Source of the DNA: Isoetes taiwanensis
Lineage: Eukaryota > Streptophyta > Lycopodiopsida > Isoetales > Isoetaceae
Length of the DNA: 64,000 nt
Assembly (NCBI GenBank): GCA_021234155.1
Contig: JAJEKV010000237.1
Span: 593,251-657,250, forward strand
Reading direction: 5' to 3'
The translations under genes and the position numbers were made by a program. Position 1 is the first letter of the stretch; each line of letters opens with the position of its first letter. The notes under the pieces were generated by a model. The model was given only the letters and a program-made list of their open reading frames with translations, searched no databases and was not told the DNA's origin. Positions 33,225-45,504 of this stretch are shown piece by piece.

Positions 33225-33337
33225 AGGGGTTTTTTAATCCTAGTAGTAATGATTGTACTAGCCCATTGTATGGGTCCCATGACCTATTGGTCTCCGTGGA
33301 CGTTAAAAAAACTATTCTATTCTATTCTATTCTATTC
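33225..33337 (+). mobile_element. 5'-truncated LINE 3' end with (TATTC)n tail
   Basis: Starts GGGGTTTTTTAATCC, which matches the minus-strand LINE-C 3' region near 33750, then ATCCTAGTAGTA, GGTCTCCGTGGACG, an A-run and five TATTC-type units. About 115 bp. It belongs to the group of LINE-C/-D/-E and lies in the opposite orientation 275 bp from the LINE-C tail. No clear target duplication. Confidence 0.75.
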
Positions 33338-33359
33338 ATATAATAGAATGCTTGTTTAG

Positions 33360-33600
33360 TATTCCTCGTCAAGTATTACTATACATGAGATGTTTAAGAT
33401 AACCTAATAAATAAGATATGTCATATAATCAAAAGCTTCTTCAAATATTCCTTGTTAAGGATTACTATAAATGACATATTTTTAGCTACAAATAGCTTAC
33501 ACAATTGTTTTGCGCCATTCATATATTCCTCATCGAGTATGACTATGCATGATATATTTCTAGCTATGAATAGGTTATCAATTGTTTCGTGCAATATTGT
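33360..33600 (+). repeat. Three diverged tandem units of about 80 bp
   Basis: Units starting ATTCCTCGTCAAGTAT (33361), ATTCCTTGTTAAGGAT (33447) and ATTCCTCATCGAGTAT (33525), each followed by TACTATACATGA-like and ATTTCTAGCTA-like text. No coding signal. Confidence 0.7.
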
Positions 33601-33699
33601 GAGAGAATTTTAAGGAAGGAAGGAAGGAAGTATATTTTAACGTCCGCGGAGGCCAAACTTGACCTATGAGACGGTACATGCAGTACACAAAGCAGATAA

Positions 33700-36600
33700 A
33701 ACCACACCAAAAAGACAAATGCTACTATACAATGTGTCCCTACTACTAGGATGAAAAAACCCCCACATGGGAGGAAAAACCCTGGTAGTAGGCTCTCAGA
33801 TCCCTTGTCCTGTAAGGGATTCTCTAATGGTAGAGACTTGCAAAATGTAGGATCGCGAGGCGTGCAACCATTGGCGATGCCGACAATTGATCTGCCGGTG
33901 CCTCGAGCATCTAAGATCGGCATGTGTTGCTTTCGGATATGCGTATATCTTGGGACACTCTTACGAGCATGGTGCTCATCCTCTCTTGTCGCATGTGGCA
34001 ACAGCGGCATATTCTCTCATCTTGGGGATTCTCGCCCTCCATCGTAGTCCAGCGACTGTTTCAATGCGAGATGATGGGACCCGTCCTCCACGGAGGCAAT
34101 AGCTCTCCGTTTCTTCATAGATATATGCGCTTTCAAATGCTTGGTGTGGGCCATGTTCGGTGTTGGATTAACTGCGTGTGGTAGTGCTCTATTTTTAGGC
34201 TTTTTGCAGTGGTTGCATCCGCGAGTGGTGGCAAAGCGCTCATTGGTGTGTGCGGACCTGTCCACGGGCATCGGGCATAGCCACAATCTGGCGGTAGTCT
34301 ATAGACCCGCGTTGCGAACCACCCACGGGCGGTGCTCTGCCATACCCTCTTCGGTCGTTGTGGCTCTTGTGCCAATAACAAAGCCCTCGGGGGCGGCGTT
34401 GTGCATCCATCTTTGGTGACCTTGTGGAAATATGCAAGATATGCGCATATAGCGGAATGTTGCGGGGGCGAACCCGGTCTCATATAGCAAAATCGATAAG
34501 GCACCCGTGCCCTTGATACCTAGGCGTATGTTAAGAAGGCCTTTTGCACCCTCTCTAGCTTATCGGTGTTCTTGCTAATTCTTTGGACCCCAAACCTCTA
34601 CCCATACAACAATCTTTGGTTCAGCGAGTGCTCACGAGCAGGTGTGCTCTCGTGCCCGATCACATAGGTCTAATACGTAGCGGCTATTGCGCATAGCATC
34701 GGGGGGCTTTCCATCCATAGCGGCCCGATCTTTCCACCACGGTCATCCCATAACATGCTAAGCGCCAAAGTCGATTCGGATACTTGAAGGTCCTTACAAC
34801 ATCCACTTTTCGTCCCTCGTAATAGAGATCACGGGATATCATCTTTGCGAGGAGAGGCTGCCGGGGAGCTTAGTTTTTTGCCGAGGTTCGCGAGTCATTC
34901 TGTTGTGTCCGCGAGAACCCACTAAGGCGTCAAATCTTTCTTTGCATACTCACGGTTGTATGGGATAGCAAGTCTACATCATCGCATAGAGCAATTGCCT
35001 TATCTTGTATGCCTCACGGTATTTTGTGGGGCCGCCCCCATGTTCTTGCATCAAGTCTCCAACTTGTCAATGTAGAGACCAAAGGCGTTGGAGATACGGA
35101 CATCCCTGTTTAACCCCTATGGTGCTAGCAACTTCATTCGATCGATCGCGCGGGCAATGCCACATATATCCCATCATAGAGTCTATAAATGACATTTTGT
35201 AAGTCTGTGGGGCATCACGGCGCTTTGCAAATCTTTGCCACAGCAGTCAGAGGGACCGTATCATATCGAATCTTGAAATCTACGAAGCGAAGTATACAGT
35301 CCGCCCGGCGCATTGCAGTAGCTTCCATAAGGATTAGAGTGAATATATGGTCGATTGTGGAGTGGGAGGTGGCGAAACCCGCTGGCCAGCTGCCGCGCCT
35401 CTCGGCTTCCATTGCCCGAGGTTAACTTCTTCTCCACCACACGCTAAAAGCTTTGCGGTAATGGGCTCACCATGATCATCGCGGTGGTTAGCGAATCATC
35501 CACGTTTTTGTCTTATGAATTGGGGTGACCTTGCTAACCATCCACTCTCGGGAGGCCCTCCCTTATGGCTGGTTAATAATTTGTCGGAGGCCCTAGCAAA
35601 GGCTGGCCCACCCCATTTCAATAACTTCGGCAGAAGTCCCTGCAAGTCCTTTGCTTTGCCATTAGCCCGGTGTCTAAGGCCTGTTGGATGTCTTCCTCGT
35701 GGTGCGGCATTTCTCCTACGTCACGGAACCGGCTTTTGCTCACGGGGGATCATCTGGCTCCTCCAAGCGATGCATCCAGCGGTCTCACGGTAATATTGCG
35801 GGTGGTTGATGCCTCTTGTACAACACCCTACGCCCGAAGGCTTTTGGCTCGATCATCAACAAATCAAACATGCGGCTGGCGATAGTGCGCAATATGCGCA
35901 TGCTTTTTGGATTTCAAGAATGCTCTATAGTCTGAATGGCTTTGCTGCAATTGTGGATCACGAGGCGAGGCGTAGTTGGGTCTTTAGAGCCTTGCACTTT
36001 CGGCGTCAAACCGGGGATTACGAGGGAAGCAGCGGTGTCCATTCGCGGCGATCCCTGTTGCAAAGCATGCACTAGGCTGGCGTGAGTAAGGCATTTACAA
36101 GCCATTCCCACCTATCATGTAGCGTGCAAAGGGCATCAATCCCCTGCAGTTCGCGTTCCAACCACGGAACTCATATTACGCTTGCTTTTCGATAGTGGGG
36201 ATGTATCTCAACCCCCGATGGTTTCTACTACGTGATTTAGCTCTTGAGTGCTCCCAATCCAAAGTGACATAAAGTGGATAGTGGTAAAGACAAAGCCTCC
36301 TCATCTCTGTTAGGTGTGCCAATTGAGAGCTCGTGATCATGTCAAGTCCTACCCTTTGGAGCAAGGAGATAGTCTACTACGCTAGCTCCACCATCATGTC
36401 TATCGCTCTTGCAAGTAAAACCCACGATTGCGGCCATCTGATCATACCATTGCACACTACCATGTCAAAGACGGCGAGTTGAACCAACTCCCTTCAAAGC
36501 GTTGGTGGTGTATCTTGAGGCCATGCGGCATGTTGGGGTGCGGTTGTTTCAAGCGAGAATGGGTCGAATCGGCCTCTCCACGGAAGGTAACAAGGCTGCG

Positions 36601-37103
36601 GTATGCGGTCGCGGGCATTGAAATCTCTAACAAGAGCACATGCCCTTCTTTGGCGATCTTGCTCTATGTCATCATACGGATCTCGTAAGGCATTTGTACA
36701 TCCGTAATACGCCTCACGGACTGGTAGAACTTAGAGGCTGCATGGGGTATATAACAACATGCAATAAATAATGAGCGATCTTTGAGGCTCGGTATTCTCA
36801 CCCACGGTGGCGGTTAAGTCATCGACCTTGTGGGGCGAGACCGTGGCTGCTATAGCATCTTTGAAGTAGCATGCCACCCCTCCATATCCTCGCTTGCCAT
36901 GGCGGCGCATTAGCGGCGAAAGCTTTGGTATCCGGGATGTCCGGCGGTGATGCCCACGATATTCCCATGTCTCTTGCAAGAAGATGATGTCCATACGTAG
37001 CGATCCCAACAAGGCCCGCCCTTCTTCGGGGGAATCCCCTCTGAGTTCCATGATACAAGTCGGGGACTTTGTCCCTATCTTTTTTTGTGGCGGTTGTCTG
37101 CAC
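33700..37103 (-). pseudogene. LINE-C ORF2 (endonuclease and RT)
   Basis: The endonuclease region (36731-37100) has DIIFLQETWE and a GVACYF block. The RT is badly fragmented: a piece near 35920-36110 includes VIPGLTPKVQGSKDP. The catalytic box near 34974-34992 has lost one base, so Tyr-Ala-Asp-Asp is no longer read in frame. A Cys/His-rich C-terminal segment lies near 33850-34000. It would have carried out target-primed reverse transcription. This copy cannot. Confidence 0.7.
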
Positions 37104-37107
37104 CAGC

Positions 37108-38390
37108 TCAGGAGGTTGCGGGGGCGTTCAGTGGTGCCGCTGCTTGGGTCACGGTTGTTGCATCACGGTTTGCCATCTCGGAGGTGAAAGGTCTAGATGT
37201 CCACGGCCCCATCGCCCCATTTGCCTCGCGCTCTTGTTGGCGCGGAGGTACAAACACCTTCATCTTGCCATTAACCAAGCCTGCCGATCCCCCCTGCTGT
37301 CGACTTGCGATTTTTGTGAACTCCTCGTCTCTCCTTTTGTTGCCTTTGGGTAAGATCGTGTCCAAGTATATTGATGTCCCCTTCAATAGGCTGGCGCATT
37401 GCGGCAATAGAGTCTTGGATGCACGGTCCAACAACGTGAATTTGACCGGTCGGGGTCTCATGTTTGGCCCCAGGCTACGGTGGGTTTCTCACCCCAAATC
37501 TGCGGTTGTAGCTTTGTCGGCACCGGGGCATTAAGCTTAGCCGGCGGATCTTCCCCATGATCTTGGGCAAGCCGGGACAATGAGGTTCAGCCCGGCGGGA
37601 TTGGCGATCCTGCTCCTCATGCGAAGGACGCACGATTCCACGGGCCACCTACGCCTCGGCATTGAGCGCCTTGTTGATCTTTGCCTCGGGGCGTGCACAT
37701 TTCGTTTCATCTCCGGCGGAGATCATACATCTCGGTGAAACTTCGGCCATCCTCTTCTCTGGGGCGAGCACGGGTCTTTGCTTCTGTCCTTACGGTTTGT
37801 CTCTTTTCTAGGGTGTCCAACCTTGCTTGCATCTGATGCATTCTAGCTTCATGGTCCATAAGGCAAACTGCGGTAGCCAAGCTGTATGTCTGTTCCCTTT
37901 GCTTGCACGCTCTCTCTGCGGTTGTGATATCTCATCGTCACTGCTGATGGATCCTATCAATCATTTGGGTAACCTCATTCGGTGTTTGAGATGTTGCCAT
38001 GAATTCACTTCTTAAGCGGCGACAATACCCGTGCTTATTTGCGCTCGAAGTCGGCCAGCCAAAGCGGTCATTCAATGGCGCTTTTGCTCTTCTAATGTGG
38101 AGATCCGTTCTCTCTCCTTCACCAAGCTGTTTCTTGAGGATGGCTCTTGTTGGTGGGTGTCTCTTTGTGCCTCCATACTTGCCAACCTATCACATGCTTC
38201 TTTGTCAACTTTGCCTCCAAGGCTCGTATATTCTCGGTGCGTGACATGCTCGAGGGAGAGGAGCCCTCTCAGTTCGTGCTTTCGCTTCTTTAGTGCATGC
38301 GGCTTTTCTTCCATTGTCTGGCGAGAGTCCGCGTCACTGGGTCATTTAGAGTCTCACTCTTTGCAAGTCGAACACGAGACCAAGTCTATT
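37108..38390 (-). pseudogene. LINE-C ORF1 with coiled coil
   Basis: 38072-38314 (minus) is a charged heptad-like coiled coil (CDRLASMEAQRD ... SLVKERERISTLEEQ). 37108-37461 contains LLKGTSIYLD, the counterpart of MLKGTSLYVNRDLT in LINE-D ORF1 and of a conserved step in L1-type ORF1 RNA-binding domains. The order coiled coil then RNA-binding domain is that of L1 ORF1p. Several frameshifts. Confidence 0.6.
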
Positions 38391-38430
38391 GTGAAGTCCC
38401 GATTCTGAACCCAAAGCTCCCCAAGCTCGG

Positions 38431-38870
38431 ATATGATCGAAAGCGTGTGGCCAGCACCACGCAGCCGCCGGGGGTTTTCAGAAGGTTTTATTGGCAGCCC
38501 GGAAATCTACAATTTTGCTTTGGAAATATGACTCAACCACATGCAAATCACATACCTACTGAAAGGTCTCTGAGAGGGCTTTCCAACGCAACAAATTTCA
38601 GCTGAAACGGAGACTCACGGATCTCTAGATATGATCGAAGCGTCGCGACCCGGGACCATGGGCTTTAGGGTTTACGGGGGCCGGATGTGCAGTCCGGAAA
38701 TCTGTGATTTTGACAAAGATATAAGCCACAATCAATGGCAAATCATATACCTACTCAAAGATCGCTGAGAGGGCTCTCCATCGCAACAAATTTCAAGCTG
38801 AAGCAGGGCTTACGGATCTCGGATATGGCGAGGAGCAGCGTGGCCAGGAAAGGAACCTTTGCCAAAACGA
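38431..38870 (-). repeat. LINE-C 5' tandem monomers of about 195 bp
   Basis: The landmark ATATGATCGA starts at 38431 and 38629, and its variant ATATGGCGAG at 38823, giving periods of 198 and 194 bp. Within each period CCGGAAATCT, then AAATCA.ATACCTACT, then GAGAGGGCT.TCCA recur. They lie just 5' of ORF1 (transcription runs leftwards). Mouse L1 has promoter monomers in the same place. Confidence 0.75.
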
Positions 38871-38879
38871 GCGACCAAG

Positions 38880-41579
38880 GAAAAGCATATAGTGTGCTTC
38901 TGCTAAACTAATGGGGGCTACACATTATGCTTTTATAATGAATAAAACTATCCTATTAATTTGTGCAAAAGTAACGCTATATTGAGAGCCTACATTCGCA
39001 GGAATGCATGCATTACACTCCAAGCATTTGGATCCCATCCATAGGATGGGCATAGAAGCTGCATATGCTGGGGTCATCATAGACAAATAGAGATTTAAAG
39101 TTATACAACCTTAAGACTGGTGTACATTTATCAACATATTAACAAAGCAAACATATTAACAAAGCATACAGCTAGAAAAATCCATAAAGACCACCACTAT
39201 GAAATTGAATTTGTAAATCTCCATTGTATAAGAATCCTTGAATAATGACAATTAAAGAACTTGTACATGAAAATGAACTAGATCTTCAGTGGGAAGCCTG
39301 AGAACCTCCACAACAATGTGGATAATCTGGAAGCACAAATATATCTGGAAGTGCAAAAGGTCATAAGAGTAGAAATAGACCCGATCCATCAGTAGAAATA
39401 TACAATATTGTCAATATTCTTCTATGCTTTCCTTGCATGAGTAGCAGCATTGTACATATTAAACCATGTTGTACATGTTAAACAATGTTTGGTCAATAGC
39501 ATGTTTTAAGCATGTATGGCCAGACAATTTAGTATATTCGCAGCATTAACAGAAGAGATAATGGGACCACGATAGATAATATGTCTAACATCCTTCCAAA
39601 CAAAGCCAACAATAAGAAAGCCTGGCATGCTGCAAAGATTTCCACATGCCTTGCAATCACTACGTTTTTGCTATGTGCCCATGTTCAAATATCTATATGA
39701 CATCTGACTAAGCCCTTCTAACTCAGATACAACTCTAAAAATTTGAGAATATAACTCGTCTTGAAATGGTATTCACAACCAAGTGTCATAAGGATGGCAA
39801 ATGTGCCGCTATCTAGTAAAGATATGAAGGTTACCTTGTCGCAACTTTCTCTGCCCTAGGTACAGTGCTAAGTATTTTTAGTGCTATAAGTCCTGCCAGC
39901 CCAAATACCACTCAAATACCACTGCTACAAAATTTGAAGACATAGATTGAAAGAATAATTCTCTTAGCAAGCTTGCAGCAACTCTGAATGAAGGTCCTTG
40001 TTCTGCCCTCGTATTCAACAACTCCAAGCCGCCTCAAATCTAAAAGAATATACGACAAATTTTTACAGAATCCCCAAATTATTGAGTAGCATGCCAGAAT
40101 GACTTACGGCTTAAAAGAAGGCCTGTGAAATAGACTTGCCTGTTAGACTAACAATTGTAGATGTAGTAAAGCAAATATACAGAAGCATCAAACCTGCAAA
40201 ACATGGAGGCAATCCAATTAGATTAGCTTGCACAGACATGTACTTGATACTAAAACAATAATCCTAGTGGACTACAACCAGTTTTATTGCTCTAGGCATT
40301 CCGATGATACACAAATTGTTGCACTGATTCTATGCTGACCACTCTACAGATGCGGGAGGAATAGAAAACTCCCATGGAGGGGCTTCACTCTTGCTAATTT
40401 ATATAATATATAAAGATCCACTAAGTTGCAGAGCAGAATTACATTTGGAATTGGAGATGGCTAAAGTGAGGAATGCCATTTAAAGGACATATAGTAGCAA
40501 AACTCGAGAAAGATCAAATAGCAAACCTTGTTCTTGTAACCTTCTTGTGAGATTTTGCCTCCACATGAAGAATCTTAGCACATAGCAGAGTCCCTAAGAA
40601 GGCAATTCAATGAGATACATTCTTCTAGCATTTTAGAAAGAATGGAAGACTAAAATGACAACGCATAAATTATTTAGACGTCATTGGGTGCAACGGCAAC
40701 TCAACGTTTAAATCAAAATTGCCTAAAGCATGAATCCAAGCCTGAATCTATGCCTGAATCCTATGCAGTAGACGACAAACAAATTAGAGACAATTTTCCT
40801 TTGCCTATGATGCGAGATCTGGCATCCGTACCTTCTGTTTGTTCTTGTGGGGTATTCGTTTACCAAGATGACGGTGTAAAACTGCAGGCACACGTGTATT
40901 TATGCATATATCCAAACTCATAGTCTGCACATGATAAATGCATTCAACAATACACAATGACTTACACTAAATCTAAGATAATGCTTTAATCCAAACTATG
41001 ATGCAGGTTTAAAGCATTTAATCCACGTCAACAATAGACTATTAGAAGAAACTTGAAGATCACCTCAGCAAAACCGTTATGCTCTAAAAGGTCAGTTCCA
41101 TTATGCTCCCATGTTGTCTACAAAATCCGAAAATGACCTGCTCCTGCTCCAAAAACAAAGTTATTCTTAGTTCTATACATAACTGCAAGAAATCACCCTG
41201 TTGCAACGCACCATTTCAAATGAAATTGCAAATTAAGGATGGCATCTACAAATACAAATCAATATAGCATCAAAACATGGAAGGAAAGGAAAACCAAGAT
41301 TGCTCTCCCACTTACTGGACTAAACAATAGAGCACCATAGCCATCATATATATGTATATAAAAGAGCAGCAATTTATGCATGATAGGTTCAATTCGGCAT
41401 GCAATATAATCGGAAAACTAAGTAATGAATGTCATTTACATTCAACAGTATATATTTTCCTCCATAAGCACCTGGGAGCTCCAGATATACTATTTATTAT
41501 GCCTCAGATATGAAGCAAAGATTATAACATGTGTAGTCTGCACACAAATGCATCTAAAACCTTTAAGATAGAAGAGTAC
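38880..41579. other. AT-rich stretch without a recognised gene
   Basis: Lies between LINE-C and LINE-D. Downstream exons of the minus-strand gene at 41.6-41.9 kb may lie here. One candidate begins near 41471 (acceptor GAGCTCCCAG) in compatible phase, but it is short. An 80-codon plus-strand ORF at 40684-40923 has no features. Confidence 0.4.
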
Positions 41580-41618
41580 CTTGAGGTTGCATCTTCATAG
41601 GATTTTAGCACTACATTC
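41580..41618 (-). other. Candidate exon B of unidentified gene Y (39 bp)
   Basis: Acceptor GTTTCTGCAG and donor CTCAAG|GTACTC enclose NVVLKSYEDATS in frame. Joined to exon A across a 137-bp intron, the phase agrees exactly (AG|G). The agreement supports real splicing. Protein family not recognised. Confidence 0.4.
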
Positions 41619-41755
41619 CTGCAGAAACATTCAAATAAGTCCATATGAACTCCAAAACTAAGAATGTCTGCTACATAATGCTCTACATTACGAAAATTGA
41701 ACTTCTGGTTCATAGACATCAAAATCAAACCCTAGAATATCTAGAGCATACATAC

Positions 41756-41898
41756 CTTTCTTGCTTTGCCTTTGGAACTCTGCTTGCAGCATGGTCTATA
41801 TGTAAGTACTTAAGTCCACAAAGCAATCTGCTTTTGATGAGACCCACAAAAAAGGCAAGAAACTCCTCATCATCGATTACCACAACATGCAGTGCAGG
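41756..41898 (-). other. Candidate exon A of unidentified gene Y (143 bp)
   Basis: Acceptor GAGTCAACAG and donor AAGAAAG|GTATGT enclose 47 codons plus 2 nt, all open, containing VIDDEEFLAFFVGLIKS and LCGLKYLHID. The composition is typical of a folded alpha/beta or helical-repeat protein. The frame stays open upstream into 42039 (MGVSWIREQIALSRMI), so the acceptor might not be used. No start exon found; the flank to the right is LINE-D. Confidence 0.4.
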
Positions 41899-42446
41899 CT
41901 GTTGACTCAAATGATATGAACAGCGTGAATGACATGCTTGAGAAATATAGAAGAATATCAACCCACCATTGCCCAACCACGAGTAGTGCAAGATCATTCG
42001 GCTCAGAGCAATTTGCTCACGAATCCACGAAACACCCATCTAGTGCATCCAGTACTGCATGATCCTGAGAAATCGTGGCATGCACAATACTAAAAGGGAA
42101 GAAGTTGGATGCCAAAATCATATGAAACAAAAAATGATTATCAAATAATGCACAAACTTGATTGAAAAGCCTGCATGACCCCAAATGGTGCATGCGCCTT
42201 GGCATCAGGCAGAAAAGATAGATAAAAGGAATCAAATTTCAACCTACCTAGTTGAAGATGAAGATCTTTGGCATGTGACAATAGGGATGATTTTAGAAGC
42301 CAACCTAAAACAAGCTGTGGCAATCATGGCATACATGCATTTGAAAGTAGATATTATTTCATATATATGTGCAATCTTCAAAAATGTTCCTTTAGTTACG
42401 CAAATACCTTTAGTTGGTTAAACCGGGATTTCACACACAGGAGTTT
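41899..42446. other. Possible upstream part of gene Y
   Basis: On the minus strand GTTGGCTTCTAAAATC... ends in a donor CAACTAG|GTAGGT (about 42247), with an acceptor-like TTGTTTTAG before it (about 42305). This could be a 55-60 bp exon, but it cannot be joined in phase with confidence. Nothing else is seen. Confidence 0.25.
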
Positions 42447-42699
42447 TAGGAAGGAAGGAAGGAAGGTATTTTTATAGATCCCACGGAGACCAATCGGTCT
42501 ATGGGACCCAATACAAAAGCGCGACAAGCGGATTACTACGGTTAAAACCCCCTCCCCTCAGGAAGGGGTTTCGAGGAAAAATCGTGACGACAATCAGCCT
42601 GGCGACAAAGCGATCAATATACAAAATGCAAAAACACACAAATATATACACTCATGCCGCACCCGTAGTGCTGATCGGCGAGGCAGGCAGCGAGCGGGG

Positions 42700-45500
42700 G
42701 CAAAAGGTGAGCTTCGCGAGATCGGTATCTCTCACGAGATATGCGACCCCGAGCGCGTCGCGGCGGTGTGTTCATCGGCAAATGTAGGGGCAAGTCCGGT
42801 AGGTACTAAGGGGCGTATCGGCCCGAATCCGAATCTTTGGGCAACTTCACGGAAAGTGTAAGACTCATCCTCAATGGCAACCGTTTGGCGGCATTGTGAG
42901 CACGTCTGGTGGGGCTCCCCAATCCACGCCGTCTCGATCACGAAGATGGTGGGCATCGATGCGAATGGAGGCAATGAGTGGCGGCTTTTAGGGGCATTTG
43001 GGGCAGCGGTAGAGCTGCGGGCCCCGGGCTTTCTGGAGTTGATGTGCTCCTTGTAATGGGCGTTTTGACCTGCTCTAGGCGTCGAGGGTCCCGAGCTTGC
43101 CAAGGAAGCAAAGCGTCGGTACTCTGCCGTTTGTCATCTGTCGGCCTCTGTGTGTCCACTGCCTTTTGTGCTCTGCCGCGTTCCATCTGGCGAACCCGAT
43201 CTCTCTTACCCCTCCAACATGCCCTGAGCCTCTGCGGGCCCATTGCCCTGGCGTAAGCCGGTGCGGGAGCGAGCATCATTCATATTAACCACTTTTACGA
43301 AAATAGGCGATGTGTCTATCAAGGGCTGCCGTGGCGACAAGAATCGGTTTCTGCATCCCGAGTCGATGGGGGTGAAGGTTTCACCCAAGTGCCCGTGCCA
43401 AAATGCCATACGCACCTGCTCCAAGTCATTCAGGTCACCAAAGAGGCGGCCAGGGCCCCAAACCTCGACCCGTCTGAAGGGCGGGGCTCGACCGGTTGCA
43501 GCGGATGTATTGATGGCCCCAATCATAGAGCTACGCACGGGTTTTGTTGTTACGCATGGCAAAAGCGCTTTCGGACTGCTATCACCATAGCGGATGGATG
43601 CCTCCCAGCGAGTGAGGAGGGAACTCCACCCCTAGGTACTTGTAGGTGGGTGTGACCTCCGCAGGTATCCCCGATATGTGAGTGCGGGGGCGTGGGGTGG
43701 CATGAAGAGGATATGAGAACCACCACGGTCTTGGCGGTTTTGGCGCATAATGCGTAGCGGCGAATGTGTCTAGGGCATCGGATGAGGCGCATAGCCGGGG
43801 TGTGGGCGGAGGAAGGTCAACATCGTCATAGATGAGCTGGTGGATGACACTGGTGCAAAAGCTATATGCCATCCCCCCATGCTCGATGGCCGGGGCTCTA
43901 AGCCCGATCAATGTAGAGGCCAAAAAGTGTTGGTGAGAGGGGGCAGCCTGCGGACCCGATACTACTGGTGAATGCGGCCCGTCGGTGCATCTGCCAAAAC
44001 AACTCTCATACGGCTTTGTATATGGCATTACGCACCCGGCGGCGGCAGCCCGATTGATCGCGGTCTAGCCCATAGCTTTTCGGGGGACCAGTATCAAAAA
44101 GCCGCCCGAAGTTCACAAAGCGACAATACAAGTCCTGTAGATGGTTCATTTTGTCTTCAATCGGTGCCGCGGTGTAAAGATATGGTCAATTGTTGAGTGG
44201 GCGGGGTCTAAAGCTTTGCTTGTGTGAGGGCTCGCACATCTGCCTCCCTACACTTGTGGTGTGGCTTTGCTTTCGAGAATGCCGATAGCGGTTTGGCAAA
44301 TCTTGAGCCCGACCATGATCGTCCGATGGTTGGCGGACGATTGTGGGTCGCCCGAATCTTGTGAATGGGGACAACCACGCTTGTGGTCCATTGTTGGGGA
44401 AACCTTCTGCAATGCTACGTTGAACGGGGTAGTGAGGATGCGGCACCGGCGGTACGCCGCCCATTTGAGTAACTTCGGCACGCATACCATCAAGGTCATT
44501 TGCCTTCCCATTACCCGACCCGTTCGCGGGCCCTCACAACATCCTCCAGCGAGAGAACCAATGGGGGGCCATCGTGGGGGGTATGGGCGCTGGCGTCCCC
44601 GGTGGATCATAGAGAGGCTGCTTTGCAGAAATCTTTGTTCCCCCTTGCCGGGTATGATGTCCCAAAGGCTGGGCTGGCCTTGAAGCACTACGCACCAAAG
44701 GTTCGAGGATGAGTGTCGGCCAGGCCGAACATCTTCCACGATGCACGGCAAGGTACGGGCGCCTTTCTCTCCCGGATAGGTGATGCGTGTGTGAATATTC
44801 TGGCGGGTTTTGAATCGAGAATGTGGCCAATTTTGGCGCGGATTGCGTTCTTTACACTCGCATCAAACCATCGGTTATGCGAGAAATATTCTTTGTTGTT
44901 GGCGGCGGGGGTATGCCAAAGCACTGTCTGCTGCATCCGTAATAATCAAAAAGTCAAGCTGAAGTGCATCTCTTTGCTCTAGTGTGGGGTCATGAGAATT
45001 CTTTAAGGTCGATCGATGAGCATCTCGGCATAGTCCTCGCACGCACGCTCATAATCTAGGCTGGCCCGAGGATGGCGAGAGGCTGGCATAGTGGGGATTC
45101 TGGCGGCTTGCCAAACCATGTTCAAATAAAGTGGGAGGTGATGAGGTCGACCTCCTCATCATTGTCGGTGCCCACCGGAAGCTTGGCCCGATGAGATGCA
45201 TATCTTAGCAGCTTCTGAGCACATAGTCCACCACAATAGACCCTCCCCACGATTGTCACATGCGCATGTGCACTTGCGGCGGGGGTTGTCCGTTAGTAGC
45301 AAGCAACCCCACCATGACCCCTGTCACATGCAATTATTGAAGGCCAGAAATGTTGGTAACCCGGCGGTCAGTGCTTGTGCTTGACTTGCTCCCATGTCTC
45401 CATGAGAAAGATGAGATCCATATCGGCTGCCATGGGTTGAGGCCATCCCCTTACGCCAAGGGAAGCCTCGACAATTCCATGAGACCACCAGGGAGGCACA
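42700..45500 (-). pseudogene. LINE-D ORF2 (endonuclease, RT)
   Basis: The endonuclease is represented by DLIFLMETWE (about 45380-45420). The RT includes CPHSQDSGDPQSSANHRT then IMVG (about 44330-44400), equivalent to the PIHKxGD...NYRTIMVG block of a LINE group I associate with green algae and early land plants. The catalytic box is IYDDVDL (about 43820-43840), with the Ala codon of YADD deleted. The post-RT block is YKYLGVEFPP (about 43640). Frameshifts recur every 100-300 bp. Confidence 0.75.
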
Positions 45501-45504
45501 ATTC

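Larger units (their letters stand above)
33612..38870 (-). mobile_element. LINE-C, near full-length decayed LINE with (CTTC)n tail and 5' monomers
   Basis: Minus strand, 3' end at the left: a CTTC repeat tail (33612-33630), A-run, CCTCCGCGGACG, then a 3' UTR with a GGTTTTTCCTC hairpin. Coding order from right to left is 5' tandem repeats (38431-38870), ORF1 (about 38390-37110), endonuclease (about 37100-36730), RT, and C-terminal zinc region (about 34500-33800). Frameshifts are very frequent. It is strikingly GC- and CpG-rich against the AT-rich surroundings. The RT type matches LINE-D, not L1-type LINE-A/B. Confidence 0.8.

Noticed and set aside
33225-33337. Simple (TATTC)n microsatellite
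   Set aside because: The repeat is preceded by the conserved LINE 3' box and the ATCCTAGTAGTA segment, so it is an element tail.
33360-33600. Satellite DNA
   Set aside because: Only three diverged units are present, too few for a satellite; it is a local tandem duplication.
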